DNA from: Arthrobacter sp. OV608
GTDB lineage: Bacteria > Actinomycetota > Actinomycetes > Actinomycetales > Micrococcaceae
DNA: 64,000 bases
Direction: 5' to 3'
NCBI GenBank assembly: GCA_900110595.1
Contig: FOEZ01000003.1
Location: forward strand, 124,001-188,000
Part shown: one piece after another, positions 1-7,908 of the stretch
Numbering within the stretch: the first letter of the stretch is position 1
How the letters are laid out: each line of letters starts with the position of its first letter
Notes under the pieces: model-generated
What the model saw: only the letters and a program-made list of their open reading frames with translations
Told to the model about the DNA's origin: nothing
Database searches by the model: none
Program-made: the position numbers and the translations under genes

Positions 1-1
1 G

Positions 2-1351
2 GTGCTGATGGGATTGAACTTCATGGTGGCCACCCCCATCATGTGCGTCGGCGGCATCATCATGGCGCTGCGTGAGGACATCAGCCTGTCCTGGCTCGTC
101 TGGGTCTCCGTGCCCCTGCTGACCGTTGTGGTGGGGTACCTCGTGGTCCGGCTGATGCCGCTGTTCCGGTCCATGCAGAAAAAGATCGACCGCATCAACG
201 CGGTGCTGCGCGAGCAGATCATTGGCATCCGCGTGGTGCGGGCATTCGTCCGTGAGCCGTACGAAACCGAGCGGTTTGGTGAGGCCAACAAGGAGCTGAC
301 CGACGTCTCGCTGAAGATCGGCTCCCTGTTTGTTCTGATGTTCCCGGCCATCGGCATGATCCTGCACCTGTCCACCGCCGCAGTGCTCTGGTTTGGCGGG
401 CAGCGCGTGGACTCCGGAGACATGCAGGTGGGCGCCCTGACGGCGTTCCTGCAATACCTGCTGCAGATCCTGGTGGCCGTCATGATGGGCACCTTTATGG
501 CCATGATGATTCCGCGCGCCTCGGTCTGTGCCGACCGCATCGGCGAGGTTCTCGACGTCGAGCCCTCCATCCATGACCCTGAGCGGCCGGAGGCGCCCGC
601 GTCCCTTGCTGGCGTCGTCGAGTACCGCAATGTCACGTTCGCCTACCCGGGCGCCGAAGCGCCGGTCCTGAGCAACGTCAGCTTTACTGCCCGGCCGGGC
701 CAGACCATCGCGATCATCGGCTCCACGGGTGCCGGCAAGACGTCCCTGCTCTCGCTCCTGCCGCGCCTGTACGACACCGTTGAAGGCGAAGTGCTGCTGG
801 ACGGGGTTCCCGTCAGCAGGCTGGACCGCGCCGAGATCACCAAGCGGGTGGCGCTCGTCCCGCAGCGGCCGTACCTCTTTTCCGGGACCATCGAGCACAA
901 CCTGCGCTTCGGCAAGACCGAGGCCACGGACCACGAACTCTGGGACGCGCTCGAGGTGGCGCAGGGGGCCGACTTCGTCCGGGAGAAAAAGAACGGGTTG
1001 AACTCCCGCATCTCCCAGGGCGGCACCAACGTTTCCGGCGGGCAGCGGCAGCGCCTCTGTATCGCACGTGCCCTGGTGACCAAGCCGCGGGTCTACCTCT
1101 TTGATGACTCCTTCTCCGCCCTGGATGTCGCCACGGATGCGCGCCTCCGGACCGCGCTCAAACGCACAACCGCGGACGCGACCGTCATCATCGTGGCCCA
1201 GCGGATTTCCACCATTACCGAGGCGGACCAGATCCTGGTGCTGGACAACGGCCGGATCGTGGACCGCGGAACACACGAGGAACTCCTGGAAACCTCACCT
1301 ACCTACCAGGAAATTGTTGAATCCCAGCTGAGCGTGGAGGAAATGGCATGA
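2..1351 (+). CDS. ABC exporter subunit 1 (permease-ATPase half), 5' truncated by the window
   Basis: This is the C-terminal 449 residues of a type IV (multidrug/lipid-type) ABC exporter half-transporter; the true start lies left of the window. Roughly residues 1-185 are membrane helices and coupling segments, and the rest is the nucleotide-binding domain. Walker A reads GSTGAGKTS and the signature is canonical (VSGGQRQR). Walker B ends LFDDSFSALD, so Asp stands where the catalytic Glu normally follows the Walker B Asp. The next gene overlaps by 4 bp (ATGA) and encodes a second half-transporter with the opposite defect, so the pair should work as an asymmetric heterodimer in the membrane. The substrate cannot be read from the sequence. 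Confidence 0.93.
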   Translation: MLMGLNFMVATPIMCVGGIIMALREDISLSWLVWVSVPLLTVVVGYLVVRLMPLFRSMQKKIDRINAVLREQIIGIRVVRAFVREPYETERFGEANKELTDVSLKIGSLFVLMFPAIGMILHLSTAAVLWFGGQRVDSGDMQVGALTAFLQYLLQILVAVMMGTFMAMMIPRASVCADRIGEVLDVEPSIHDPERPEAPASLAGVVEYRNVTFAYPGAEAPVLSNVSFTARPGQTIAIIGSTGAGKTSLLSLLPRLYDTVEGEVLLDGVPVSRLDRAEITKRVALVPQRPYLFSGTIEHNLRFGKTEATDHELWDALEVAQGADFVREKKNGLNSRISQGGTNVSGGQRQRLCIARALVTKPRVYLFDDSFSALDVATDARLRTALKRTTADATVIIVAQRISTITEADQILVLDNGRIVDRGTHEELLETSPTYQEIVESQLSVEEMA

Positions 1352-3420
1352 GCGCCCGCAAGAAGGACTCCACCGGGGTGAAAGACACCGCTGCCGAGGA
1401 GCAGCTCAACGCCGGACCGGCGGCGGACGTCCTGGAGGACGACGAATTCGTCGAGGAGGAGTACAAGCCCTCCGAAGCTGACGGCGACATGTTCGGCGGC
1501 ATGCCCGCGAAGAAGGCCGAACACTTCTGGCCCTCTGCCAAGCGGCTGATGGGGCTGCTGAAGCCTGAGGCGCTGGGGATCTACGTGGTGGTGGCCATGG
1601 TGGTCATCGCCGTGGTCCTGAACGTGATTGCGCCGAAGATCCTGGGCCAGGCCATGGACGTCATCTTCGCCGGGGTGGTGGGCAAACAGCTTCCCGCCGG
1701 GGTGAGCAAGGACCAGTTCGTGGACGGCTTGCGCCAGCAGGGCCAGGACAACTTCGCGGACATGGTGTCGCGGATGGAGCTGGTGCCCGGCACGGGCATC
1801 AACTTCGACAAGCTCACCACACTCATCGCCGTGGTGCTGCTGATGTACTTCGTGGCCAACATCTTCCTGTGGCTGCAGGGGTATGTACTGAACCGCATCG
1901 TGATGAAGGTGATCCGCCGGCTCCGCGACGATACCGAGAAGAAGCTCAACCGGCTGCCGCTGAACTACTTCGACACCCGCCAGCGCGGCGACGTCCTGTC
2001 CCGGGTGACCAACGACGTCGACAATATCCAGCAGGCGCTCCAGCAGGCCTTCGCCCAGCTGATCAACTCCGTCCTGACGGTGTTGGGCATCGTGGTCATG
2101 ATGTTCATCGTGTCCTGGCAGCTGGCGCTCATCGCCCTGGTCGCCCTGCCGCTCTCCGGTGTGGCTGCCGGCATGATCGGCGTGCGCAGCCAGAAATTGT
2201 TCGCCGCCCAGTGGAAGAACACCGGTTCCCTGAATGGGCAGATCGAGGAATCCTTCTCCGGGCACGACCTCGTGAAGGTCTTCGGCCGGGATGCCGACAT
2301 GCTGGAACGGTTCGAGGAACGCAACGAGGCACTGTACAAGGCAAGCTTCGGTGCCCAGTTCGTCTCCGGCATCATCTTCCCGGTGATGCAGTTCGTGTCC
2401 TACCTCAGCTACGTCGGCATCGCCGTGGTGGGCGGCCTGCGGGTCGCTTCGGGCTCCATGTCACTGGGAGATGCGACAGCGTTCATCCAGTACTCGCGCG
2501 AATTCACCCAGCCGCTGGGCCAGATGGCAGGTATGGCCAACATGCTCCAGTCCGGCGTGGCGTCCTCCGAGCGGGTCTTCGAGTTCCTCGACGCCGACGA
2601 ACAGGACACTGAAACCGCCACCGAGCACCTTCCGCCCAAGACCGACGGGCACGTGGACTTCAAGGACGTCACCTTCAGCTACACCGAGGACAAGAAGCTC
2701 ATCGAGAACCTGTCCTTCACGGCCGAACCGGGAAACACCGTGGCGATCGTGGGGCCCACAGGCGCGGGCAAGACCACCCTGGTGAACCTGGTGATGCGCT
2801 TCTACGAGCTCAACTCCGGATCCATCACCCTGGACGGGGTGGACATCACCCACCTCAGCCGGTCCGAGCTCCGCTCCAAGGTGGGCATGGTGCTCCAGGA
2901 CGCCTGGCTGTTCGGCGGTTCCATTTACGACAACATCCGCTACGGCAACCTCGACGCCACCGAAGAGCAGGTGATGGCCGCAGCCAAAGCCACATTCGTG
3001 GACCGCTTCGTCCGTGCCCTGCCCGAGGGTTACAACACGGTCATCGACGAGGAAGGCAACAACGTCAGCGCGGGCGAAAAGCAGCTCATCACCATCGCCC
3101 GCGCGTTCGTGGCCAACCCGTCACTGCTGATCCTCGATGAGGCCACCAGCTCCGTTGATACCCGCACCGAACTGCTGGTGCAGAAGGCCATGGCAGCGCT
3201 GCGGACGGACCGTACCAGCTTTGTGATCGCCCACCGGCTCTCCACCATCCGCGACGCCGACACCATCCTGGTGATGGAAAACGGCAGGATCGTGGAACAG
3301 GGCAACCACAAAGTCCTCCTCGCGGCCCAGGGCGCCTACTACCGGCTCTACATGTCCCAGTTCGCGGGCGCGGACGCAGGGGAAGCGCCAGTGGATGACT
3401 CGACGGCGGTGCACAGCTGA
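1348..3420 (+). CDS. ABC exporter subunit 2 (permease-ATPase)
   Basis: A complete 690-residue half-transporter. A charged, probably cytoplasmic N-terminus of about 65 residues precedes a six-helix membrane domain. The nucleotide-binding domain follows from about residue 430, with Walker A GPTGAGKTT near residue 470. Walker B is canonical with a catalytic Glu (LLILDEATSSVD), but the signature is VSAGEKQL instead of LSGGQ. Combined with subunit 1 this gives one fully competent ATP site (this subunit's Walker motifs plus subunit 1's VSGGQ) and one degenerate site. That arrangement is known from heterodimeric exporters such as TM287/288 and BmrCD. The start overlaps the upstream stop, implying coupled translation. 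Drug, lipid or peptide export are all possible. Confidence 0.94.
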   Translation: MSARKKDSTGVKDTAAEEQLNAGPAADVLEDDEFVEEEYKPSEADGDMFGGMPAKKAEHFWPSAKRLMGLLKPEALGIYVVVAMVVIAVVLNVIAPKILGQAMDVIFAGVVGKQLPAGVSKDQFVDGLRQQGQDNFADMVSRMELVPGTGINFDKLTTLIAVVLLMYFVANIFLWLQGYVLNRIVMKVIRRLRDDTEKKLNRLPLNYFDTRQRGDVLSRVTNDVDNIQQALQQAFAQLINSVLTVLGIVVMMFIVSWQLALIALVALPLSGVAAGMIGVRSQKLFAAQWKNTGSLNGQIEESFSGHDLVKVFGRDADMLERFEERNEALYKASFGAQFVSGIIFPVMQFVSYLSYVGIAVVGGLRVASGSMSLGDATAFIQYSREFTQPLGQMAGMANMLQSGVASSERVFEFLDADEQDTETATEHLPPKTDGHVDFKDVTFSYTEDKKLIENLSFTAEPGNTVAIVGPTGAGKTTLVNLVMRFYELNSGSITLDGVDITHLSRSELRSKVGMVLQDAWLFGGSIYDNIRYGNLDATEEQVMAAAKATFVDRFVRALPEGYNTVIDEEGNNVSAGEKQLITIARAFVANPSLLILDEATSSVDTRTELLVQKAMAALRTDRTSFVIAHRLSTIRDADTILVMENGRIVEQGNHKVLLAAQGAYYRLYMSQFAGADAGEAPVDDSTAVHS

Positions 3421-3437
3421 GCGCGCAGGAGGCCGGG

Positions 3438-3935
3438 TTGCAGGTGGACACGGAGCGGGAGGACACGGCCCGGGAGGCCACGGCGCAGGAGGCCAGCCGC
3501 ATCGAGGTGCTGGTCCCCATGCGCTGGGGCGATATGGACGCCTACGGCCACATCAACAATGTCCAGATCGTGCGGATGCTGGAGGAAGCCCGGATCGCTG
3601 CCTTCGGGCCGCCCCGGGGGGCAGGACTGCCGGGCGTGGAACCGCACGTCTCCCTGTTCAACGATGTTCCCGAGGGCATCATGGCGCTGGTGGTGGACCA
3701 CAAGATCCGGTACGTGCGGACGTTGGAGTACCGGAACGTCCCTGCCGTGGTGCAGGTGTGGATCGGCGCGGTCAAAGGCGCCAGTTTCGATATCCACTAC
3801 CTGCTCCAGGACCCCGTCACCCGGGAAGACTGCGTGAAGGCCAGCAGCCACCTGGCTTTTGTGGACGAGAAAACGGGGCGGGTGCAGCGACTGACGCCCG
3901 AGCAGAAGGAACGGATGGCACCGTTCACGGCGTAA
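3438..3935 (+). CDS. acyl-CoA thioesterase, 4HBT hot-dog fold
   Basis: A 165-residue single hot-dog domain protein. The motif MRWGDMDAYGHINN (about residues 28-41) is the hallmark of 4-hydroxybenzoyl-CoA thioesterase/YbgC-type enzymes: Asp34 is the likely catalytic acid and His38-x-Asn follows. The start is a TTG, chosen because a perfect AGGAGG lies at 3427-3432, five bases upstream. About 18 extra residues precede the domain. It begins 17 bp after the exporter gene and is probably co-transcribed. The predicted reaction is hydrolysis of an acyl-CoA thioester in the cytoplasm; the acyl chain is unknown. Confidence 0.88.
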   Translation: MQVDTEREDTAREATAQEASRIEVLVPMRWGDMDAYGHINNVQIVRMLEEARIAAFGPPRGAGLPGVEPHVSLFNDVPEGIMALVVDHKIRYVRTLEYRNVPAVVQVWIGAVKGASFDIHYLLQDPVTREDCVKASSHLAFVDEKTGRVQRLTPEQKERMAPFTA

Positions 3936-4029
3936 CGGGCGGACCTGGTTCCACTGGCGCTTACAGAAAAGATTGCACAGAAAAGCACCCCGTCAGAAAC
4001 TGATAACCCGAACCAAGGAGCAGATCATC

Positions 4030-4287
4030 ATGGCCAAGAACAAGACCCGAGTCGCCAGGAAGAAGAAGACCTGGAAGGAAATGTCCCCGGCCGCGAAGGC
4101 CGGCACCATTCTGGCGGGACTCGTCAACCTGTCCCTGCTGATTGCAGCGCAGCGGGACATTTCCCAGCGCCCGGCGGCCCAGATCAACGGTCCTAAAGCT
4201 GCCTGGCGGGCGGCATCATTCATCAATTTCATTGGCCCGGTGGGGTACTTCACCTTCGGCCGGAAGCGGCCCATAACAGCGATGTAG
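4030..4287 (+). CDS. small membrane protein, PLDc_N-like
   Basis: This encodes 85 residues. A very basic N-terminus (KNKTRVARKKKTWKEM) is followed by a hydrophobic segment at about 27-42 and a second weaker one near 65-78. The layout and the NGPKAAWRAASFINFIGPVGYFTFG region resemble the two-helix phospholipase-D-nuclease N-terminal (PLDc_N) module found as stand-alone small proteins in actinobacteria. AAGGAG at 4015-4020 supports this ATG over the longer in-frame reading. No catalytic function is expected. The assignment is by pattern memory only. Confidence 0.7.
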   Translation: MAKNKTRVARKKKTWKEMSPAAKAGTILAGLVNLSLLIAAQRDISQRPAAQINGPKAAWRAASFINFIGPVGYFTFGRKRPITAM

Positions 4288-4298
4288 CCGCTGAAACC

Positions 4299-4331
4299 GG
4301 ACGGGCGCCAGGCCGCTCTGAGCGCCCGTCC
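4299..4331 (+). terminator. rho-independent-like hairpin after the small membrane gene
   Basis: GGACGGGCGC (4299-4308) pairs perfectly with GCGCCCGTCC (4322-4331) around a 13-nt loop. It starts 11 bp after the stop codon and lies upstream of mcrB. A clear U-tract is missing, as is common in high-GC actinobacteria. Confidence 0.5.
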
Positions 4332-4343
4332 AGCTTCACCCTG

Positions 4344-4349
4344 TAAATT
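4344..4349 (+). promoter_or_regulatory. possible -10 hexamer for a leaderless mcrB transcript
   Basis: TAAATT fits the TANNNT -10 pattern and ends 7 bp before the mcrB ATG. No Shine-Dalgarno sequence lies between them. This spacing is typical of leaderless actinobacterial mRNAs. No convincing -35 is visible, so this is inference. Confidence 0.3.
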
Positions 4350-4356
4350 TGAGTCC

Positions 4357-6588
4357 ATGACCCCCACTGCCACTGTTGCCATGACCCGCGCCCTCGGCAT
4401 CTCCAAGGAGATTGAGGATGCGGCGTGGTTCGTACTGGGGCCGGGTCTGCAGGGAAAGGCTTCACCCCTGGACGGCCGCACCAGGACGTGGTCCGTTCCG
4501 GCCGCCGCGGAGTTGCTTGATCGCCTGGACCGGGGCATCGCTGACTCCAAGGCCCCCATGATGACAAACCTCCGTGAGAACCTGGAGGGCGCCACCCGAG
4601 GGGCCAAGCAGCTGGCCGTGGAACTGCTGTTCCTGCAGTCACTTCCGCTGGCCCACGAGGTGAAATCCTTGAAGGTCAAGCGCGCCCGCGTGGCCGAGGC
4701 CGCGGGCTGGCTGGAGCCGCCGCTGGAACTCCCGGTCGAGCTGTACGCGGGCATGACGGACCACGGCGTGATCCGCGACCGGACCGCCGAATTCAACTGG
4801 ACCATCTGGGACCACCTCAAATGGCTGTGCCGCTTTGTGCAGAACGTGGCCCAGCGGCCGGCAAGCGTGGTGCAGGCAGCCATCAAGGACCCCCTGCAGT
4901 TCCACCGGCTCGCCGCATCCACGCCGGACGATCAGCCCGCCATCCGCCGCAGCATCGAGTTCCTCGCCTGGCCCAGCTACTTCGAGCCGGTCGTGGCGGA
5001 CGTGGAGCGGCAGGAAATCCGGGACGCGTTCGCCTCGCTGGTGGGCGGGGCCAAAGGCGACAGCGAAGAGGACATCACCGCGGACATCCACCGCATCCGC
5101 CTCCACCTGGATGAACAGGCCGGGCAGCGGATCGACTGGTACGCCCGGCAGCTGATCAGCCAGTGGCGCAAGGTGGGCGACCCCGGCCGGCGCGCGTGGC
5201 TGCTCCGCACGCACAGCGACAACACCGAGCTGCTCACGGCCTGGTCGGGCGAGGAGAAGGTGACGCTCGACGTCGAACATCTCCGCCTGCTGGGCCCCGG
5301 CGTCACCGCAGGGGTGGTGCAGCACGCCGTGGACGAGGACTACAAGCACCTCGGCTACGTTGAACGCGAGGACACCAAAACCGCCGTTTTTGCCTTCTTG
5401 ACCGTGATGAAACCCGGGGACCTGGTGCTGTACCAGCACGCCGGAAAGGTTCGGCTGGGCGGGGTGCTCGGCGAGCCTGAACACAATGAGGACAACCGGC
5501 GGCTGCGGCGGAAGGTGCGCTGGTTCGACGAAGGGCACACCACCACCAGCCTTCCCCGGCACGTCCAGCGCCAGCTCGCCACCCCGGGCATCGTCGTTGA
5601 CGTGACCCGCGTGGTCCAGGCCCTGCAGGGCCTGCTGCCCGCCGAAGCGGAAACCGAGCCCGACGGCGACGCTGAAGATGCCGCCGTCGTCCCTCCCGTC
5701 CAGGAAGGCTTCCGCCCGCTGACCCGCGAGTTCGCTGACTCGCTGCACATGGAACTTGAGCCGCTGCAGGAGATCGCGGAACTGCTGGAGGAAAACCGGC
5801 AGCTGGTCCTGTACGGCCCGCCAGGCACCGGGAAGACCTACCTGGCCAAGCACCTCGCGGCCGAGCTCGCGGACGACACCACTGACGAGCGGGTCAAACT
5901 CGTGCAGTTCCACCCGTCCTACGCTTACGAGGATTTCTTCGAAGGCTACCGGCCGGATAAAACGGACGAGGGCCAGGTGTCCTTCAAGCTCGTCGCCGGA
6001 CCGCTGCGCCGGCTGGCGGAGGAGGCGGCCAAACCCGGCAATGAGAAAAAGCCGTACTTCCTCATCATCGACGAAATGAACCGCGCCAACCTCGCCAAGG
6101 TGTTCGGCGAGCTGTACTTCCTGCTGGAGTACCGCGACGACCGGATCTACCTGCAGTACAGCCCCAACGAGCCGTTTACGCTGCCGGACAACCTGTACAT
6201 CATCGGCACCATGAACACAGCGGACCGGTCCATTGCCATGATGGACGCCGCGATCCGCCGCCGCTTTGCCTTCATCGAGCTGCACCCGCAGACCGAACCG
6301 GTGAAGGGGTCCCTGCTGCGGTTCCTTGAAGCCCGCCAGCTGGACACCACCCCGGCGCTGCTGCTGGATGCCCTGAACGGGGCCATCGACGAGTGGGACC
6401 GGGACCTGATGATCGGCCCCTCGTACTTCATGAAGCAGGCCGCCCGGACGCCCGCCGGTTTGCGCCGGATCTGGAAGTACGAGCTGATGCCACTGCTCGA
6501 GGAGCACTACCACGGACAGCTGACCCGGGCGCAGCTCGAGGAGCGCTTCGGACTGGACCGGCTGCTGGAACGCCTTGCAGGCCGCTGA
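4357..6588 (+). CDS. mcrB: McrB-like AAA+ GTPase/ATPase of a type IV restriction system
   Basis: 743 residues. The C-terminal AAA+ module has Walker A GPPGTGKTYLAKH near residue 487, Walker B FLIIDEMNRA near 568 and the McrB hallmark MNTADRS near 618. In McrBC this motor translocates on DNA and activates the McrC nuclease. The first ~330 residues are a family-specific region I do not recognise. Residues about 340-415 contain FLTVMKPGDLVLYQ, resembling the EVE/PUA-type modified-base reader fold found in several McrB homologues. Acidic linker residues (EAETEPDGDAEDA) separate the reader from the motor. The gene overlaps mcrC by 14 bp. No Shine-Dalgarno is apparent before the ATG. Confidence 0.88.
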   Translation: MTPTATVAMTRALGISKEIEDAAWFVLGPGLQGKASPLDGRTRTWSVPAAAELLDRLDRGIADSKAPMMTNLRENLEGATRGAKQLAVELLFLQSLPLAHEVKSLKVKRARVAEAAGWLEPPLELPVELYAGMTDHGVIRDRTAEFNWTIWDHLKWLCRFVQNVAQRPASVVQAAIKDPLQFHRLAASTPDDQPAIRRSIEFLAWPSYFEPVVADVERQEIRDAFASLVGGAKGDSEEDITADIHRIRLHLDEQAGQRIDWYARQLISQWRKVGDPGRRAWLLRTHSDNTELLTAWSGEEKVTLDVEHLRLLGPGVTAGVVQHAVDEDYKHLGYVEREDTKTAVFAFLTVMKPGDLVLYQHAGKVRLGGVLGEPEHNEDNRRLRRKVRWFDEGHTTTSLPRHVQRQLATPGIVVDVTRVVQALQGLLPAEAETEPDGDAEDAAVVPPVQEGFRPLTREFADSLHMELEPLQEIAELLEENRQLVLYGPPGTGKTYLAKHLAAELADDTTDERVKLVQFHPSYAYEDFFEGYRPDKTDEGQVSFKLVAGPLRRLAEEAAKPGNEKKPYFLIIDEMNRANLAKVFGELYFLLEYRDDRIYLQYSPNEPFTLPDNLYIIGTMNTADRSIAMMDAAIRRRFAFIELHPQTEPVKGSLLRFLEARQLDTTPALLLDALNGAIDEWDRDLMIGPSYFMKQAARTPAGLRRIWKYELMPLLEEHYHGQLTRAQLEERFGLDRLLERLAGR

Positions 6589-7819
6589 TCCACGTGCTTC
6601 CGTCCGGCACCTGGTGCTGGACGAACTGTCCCGCGGCATCGTGGAACGGCTGGACCCGGCCAGCGCCTCCTTCCTGAACTCCAGCGGCCTGGCCAAGGCA
6701 TCGCCGATGGGAATGGGGCTCTACCGGATTGAGCCGGTAGGCAAGGTGGGCTCGGTGCGGACTACCACGGTGCAGCTGGATGTCCGGCCCAAGGACCGGC
6801 TGGGGCTCAGCCGGCTCCTGTTCCTGCTCAGCTACGCGGGTGAACAGGGTTTCCGTCCCGACTCCGTGGCCGCCGTGGAGGAGCGGGAACTGTGGAGCGC
6901 CCTGGCTGAATCCATGGCCCAGCTGGCGGAGCGGGCGCTGGGCCGCGGCGTGCTGCAGGGCTACCGCACGGTGGATGAGTCTTTGCGCACGGTCAAGGGC
7001 CGCATCCGGATCTCGGACCAGATCTCCCGGCGGCCCGGCATGCTGGTGCCGCTGGAGGTGTCCTATGACGAGTTCAGCGAGGACATCGCCGAAAACCGCA
7101 TCCTGCGGGCGGCACTGGAGCGGATGGGCCAGGTACCGCGGGTCCGCCCCGACGTCCTGAGCCGGCTGCGCCAACTCAAGGGAAAGCTCGACGCCGTCAC
7201 CCGCCTTCCAGCCGGCGCTCCGCTGCCGCCGTGGACAGCCACCCGCATGAATGTCCGCTACCACGCCGTCCTCCGCCTGTCGGAGCTCATCCTGCGCAAC
7301 GCCTCCGCGGAAGCCGGCGAAGGTCACCAGCAGACCGCGTCCTTTGTGGTGGACATGGCCCAGGTGTTCGAGGACTTCGTGGGCAAGGCGCTGCGCGAGG
7401 CGATGGCTTCCTATCCCGGGGAGCTCCGGCTCCAGTACAACGCGCTCCTGAGCGAGGCCGTGCGGGACGCGGACCGGTTGTCCGTGCGGCCGGACGCCGT
7501 GCACCTGCTGGGCGGACGGCCCGTGGTGGTGTACAACACCAAGTACAAGGCTGCCTCGGACCTCGGAGCCTCCCTGACCGCCGACCATTACCAGATGCTG
7601 GCGCACTGCACCGCGCTGGCGGTGCCCACCGCCTGGCTGGTTTACGCCGGCGCGGGGGAGGTAAAACTGCGGCGCATCCTGAATACGGACATCGATATTG
7701 TCGAGTTTCCGCTGGACCTGTCCCGGCCGCCGTCGGAAATCCTCGCCGCCATCCAGGAACTCGCCCGGCAGTCCTGGGGCGAAGTTGTCCGGCAGGCGCG
7801 TGCAACCGCCGGTGCTTGA
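6575..7819 (+). CDS. mcrC: McrC-like nuclease subunit, with an active-site substitution
   Basis: 414 residues, close to the usual McrC length of about 350-430. It begins at a TTG inside the 3' end of mcrB; a GTG at 6614 is an alternative start. The N-terminal half resembles the McrC domain that contacts McrB. The C-terminal PD-(D/E)xK nuclease region shows SVRPDAV followed by VVVYNTKYK. Family members usually have D-T/A-K at the second position, so here the acidic residue is Asn321 (codon AAC at 7535-7537) with the Lys retained. The first Asp (RPD) is present. The protein would normally cut DNA when bound to McrB; with Asn321 cleavage may be weak or absent. Confidence 0.85.
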   Translation: MQAADPRASVRHLVLDELSRGIVERLDPASASFLNSSGLAKASPMGMGLYRIEPVGKVGSVRTTTVQLDVRPKDRLGLSRLLFLLSYAGEQGFRPDSVAAVEERELWSALAESMAQLAERALGRGVLQGYRTVDESLRTVKGRIRISDQISRRPGMLVPLEVSYDEFSEDIAENRILRAALERMGQVPRVRPDVLSRLRQLKGKLDAVTRLPAGAPLPPWTATRMNVRYHAVLRLSELILRNASAEAGEGHQQTASFVVDMAQVFEDFVGKALREAMASYPGELRLQYNALLSEAVRDADRLSVRPDAVHLLGGRPVVVYNTKYKAASDLGASLTADHYQMLAHCTALAVPTAWLVYAGAGEVKLRRILNTDIDIVEFPLDLSRPPSEILAAIQELARQSWGEVVRQARATAGA

Positions 7820-7902
7820 GCGGGCAATCGCCGGTGCTTGAGTGCGCAACCTCCGGTGATTGAGCTTGTCGAAATCCTGGTTTCGGCAAGCTCAACCACC
7901 GG
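7809..7902. repeat. tandem 22-bp repeats plus a long hairpin (GGTTGAGCTTGTCGAAA family)
   Basis: CCGGTG(C/A)TTGAG occurs at 7809, 7831 and 7853, exactly 22 bp apart; the first copy runs through the mcrC stop. The last copy opens a 22-nt arm (7853-7874) that matches the reverse complement of 7881-7902 at 20 of 22 positions around a 6-nt loop. It lies between convergent mcrC and the histidine kinase gene and could end transcription from both sides. A related element is at 46702-46763. Confidence 0.8.
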
Positions 7903-7908
7903 ATGTGG

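Noticed and set aside
4639..6696. Long open frame opposite mcrB on the minus strand (685 codons)
   Set aside because: It mirrors a well-conserved gene. The composition is the usual high-GC antisense shadow with no family motifs.
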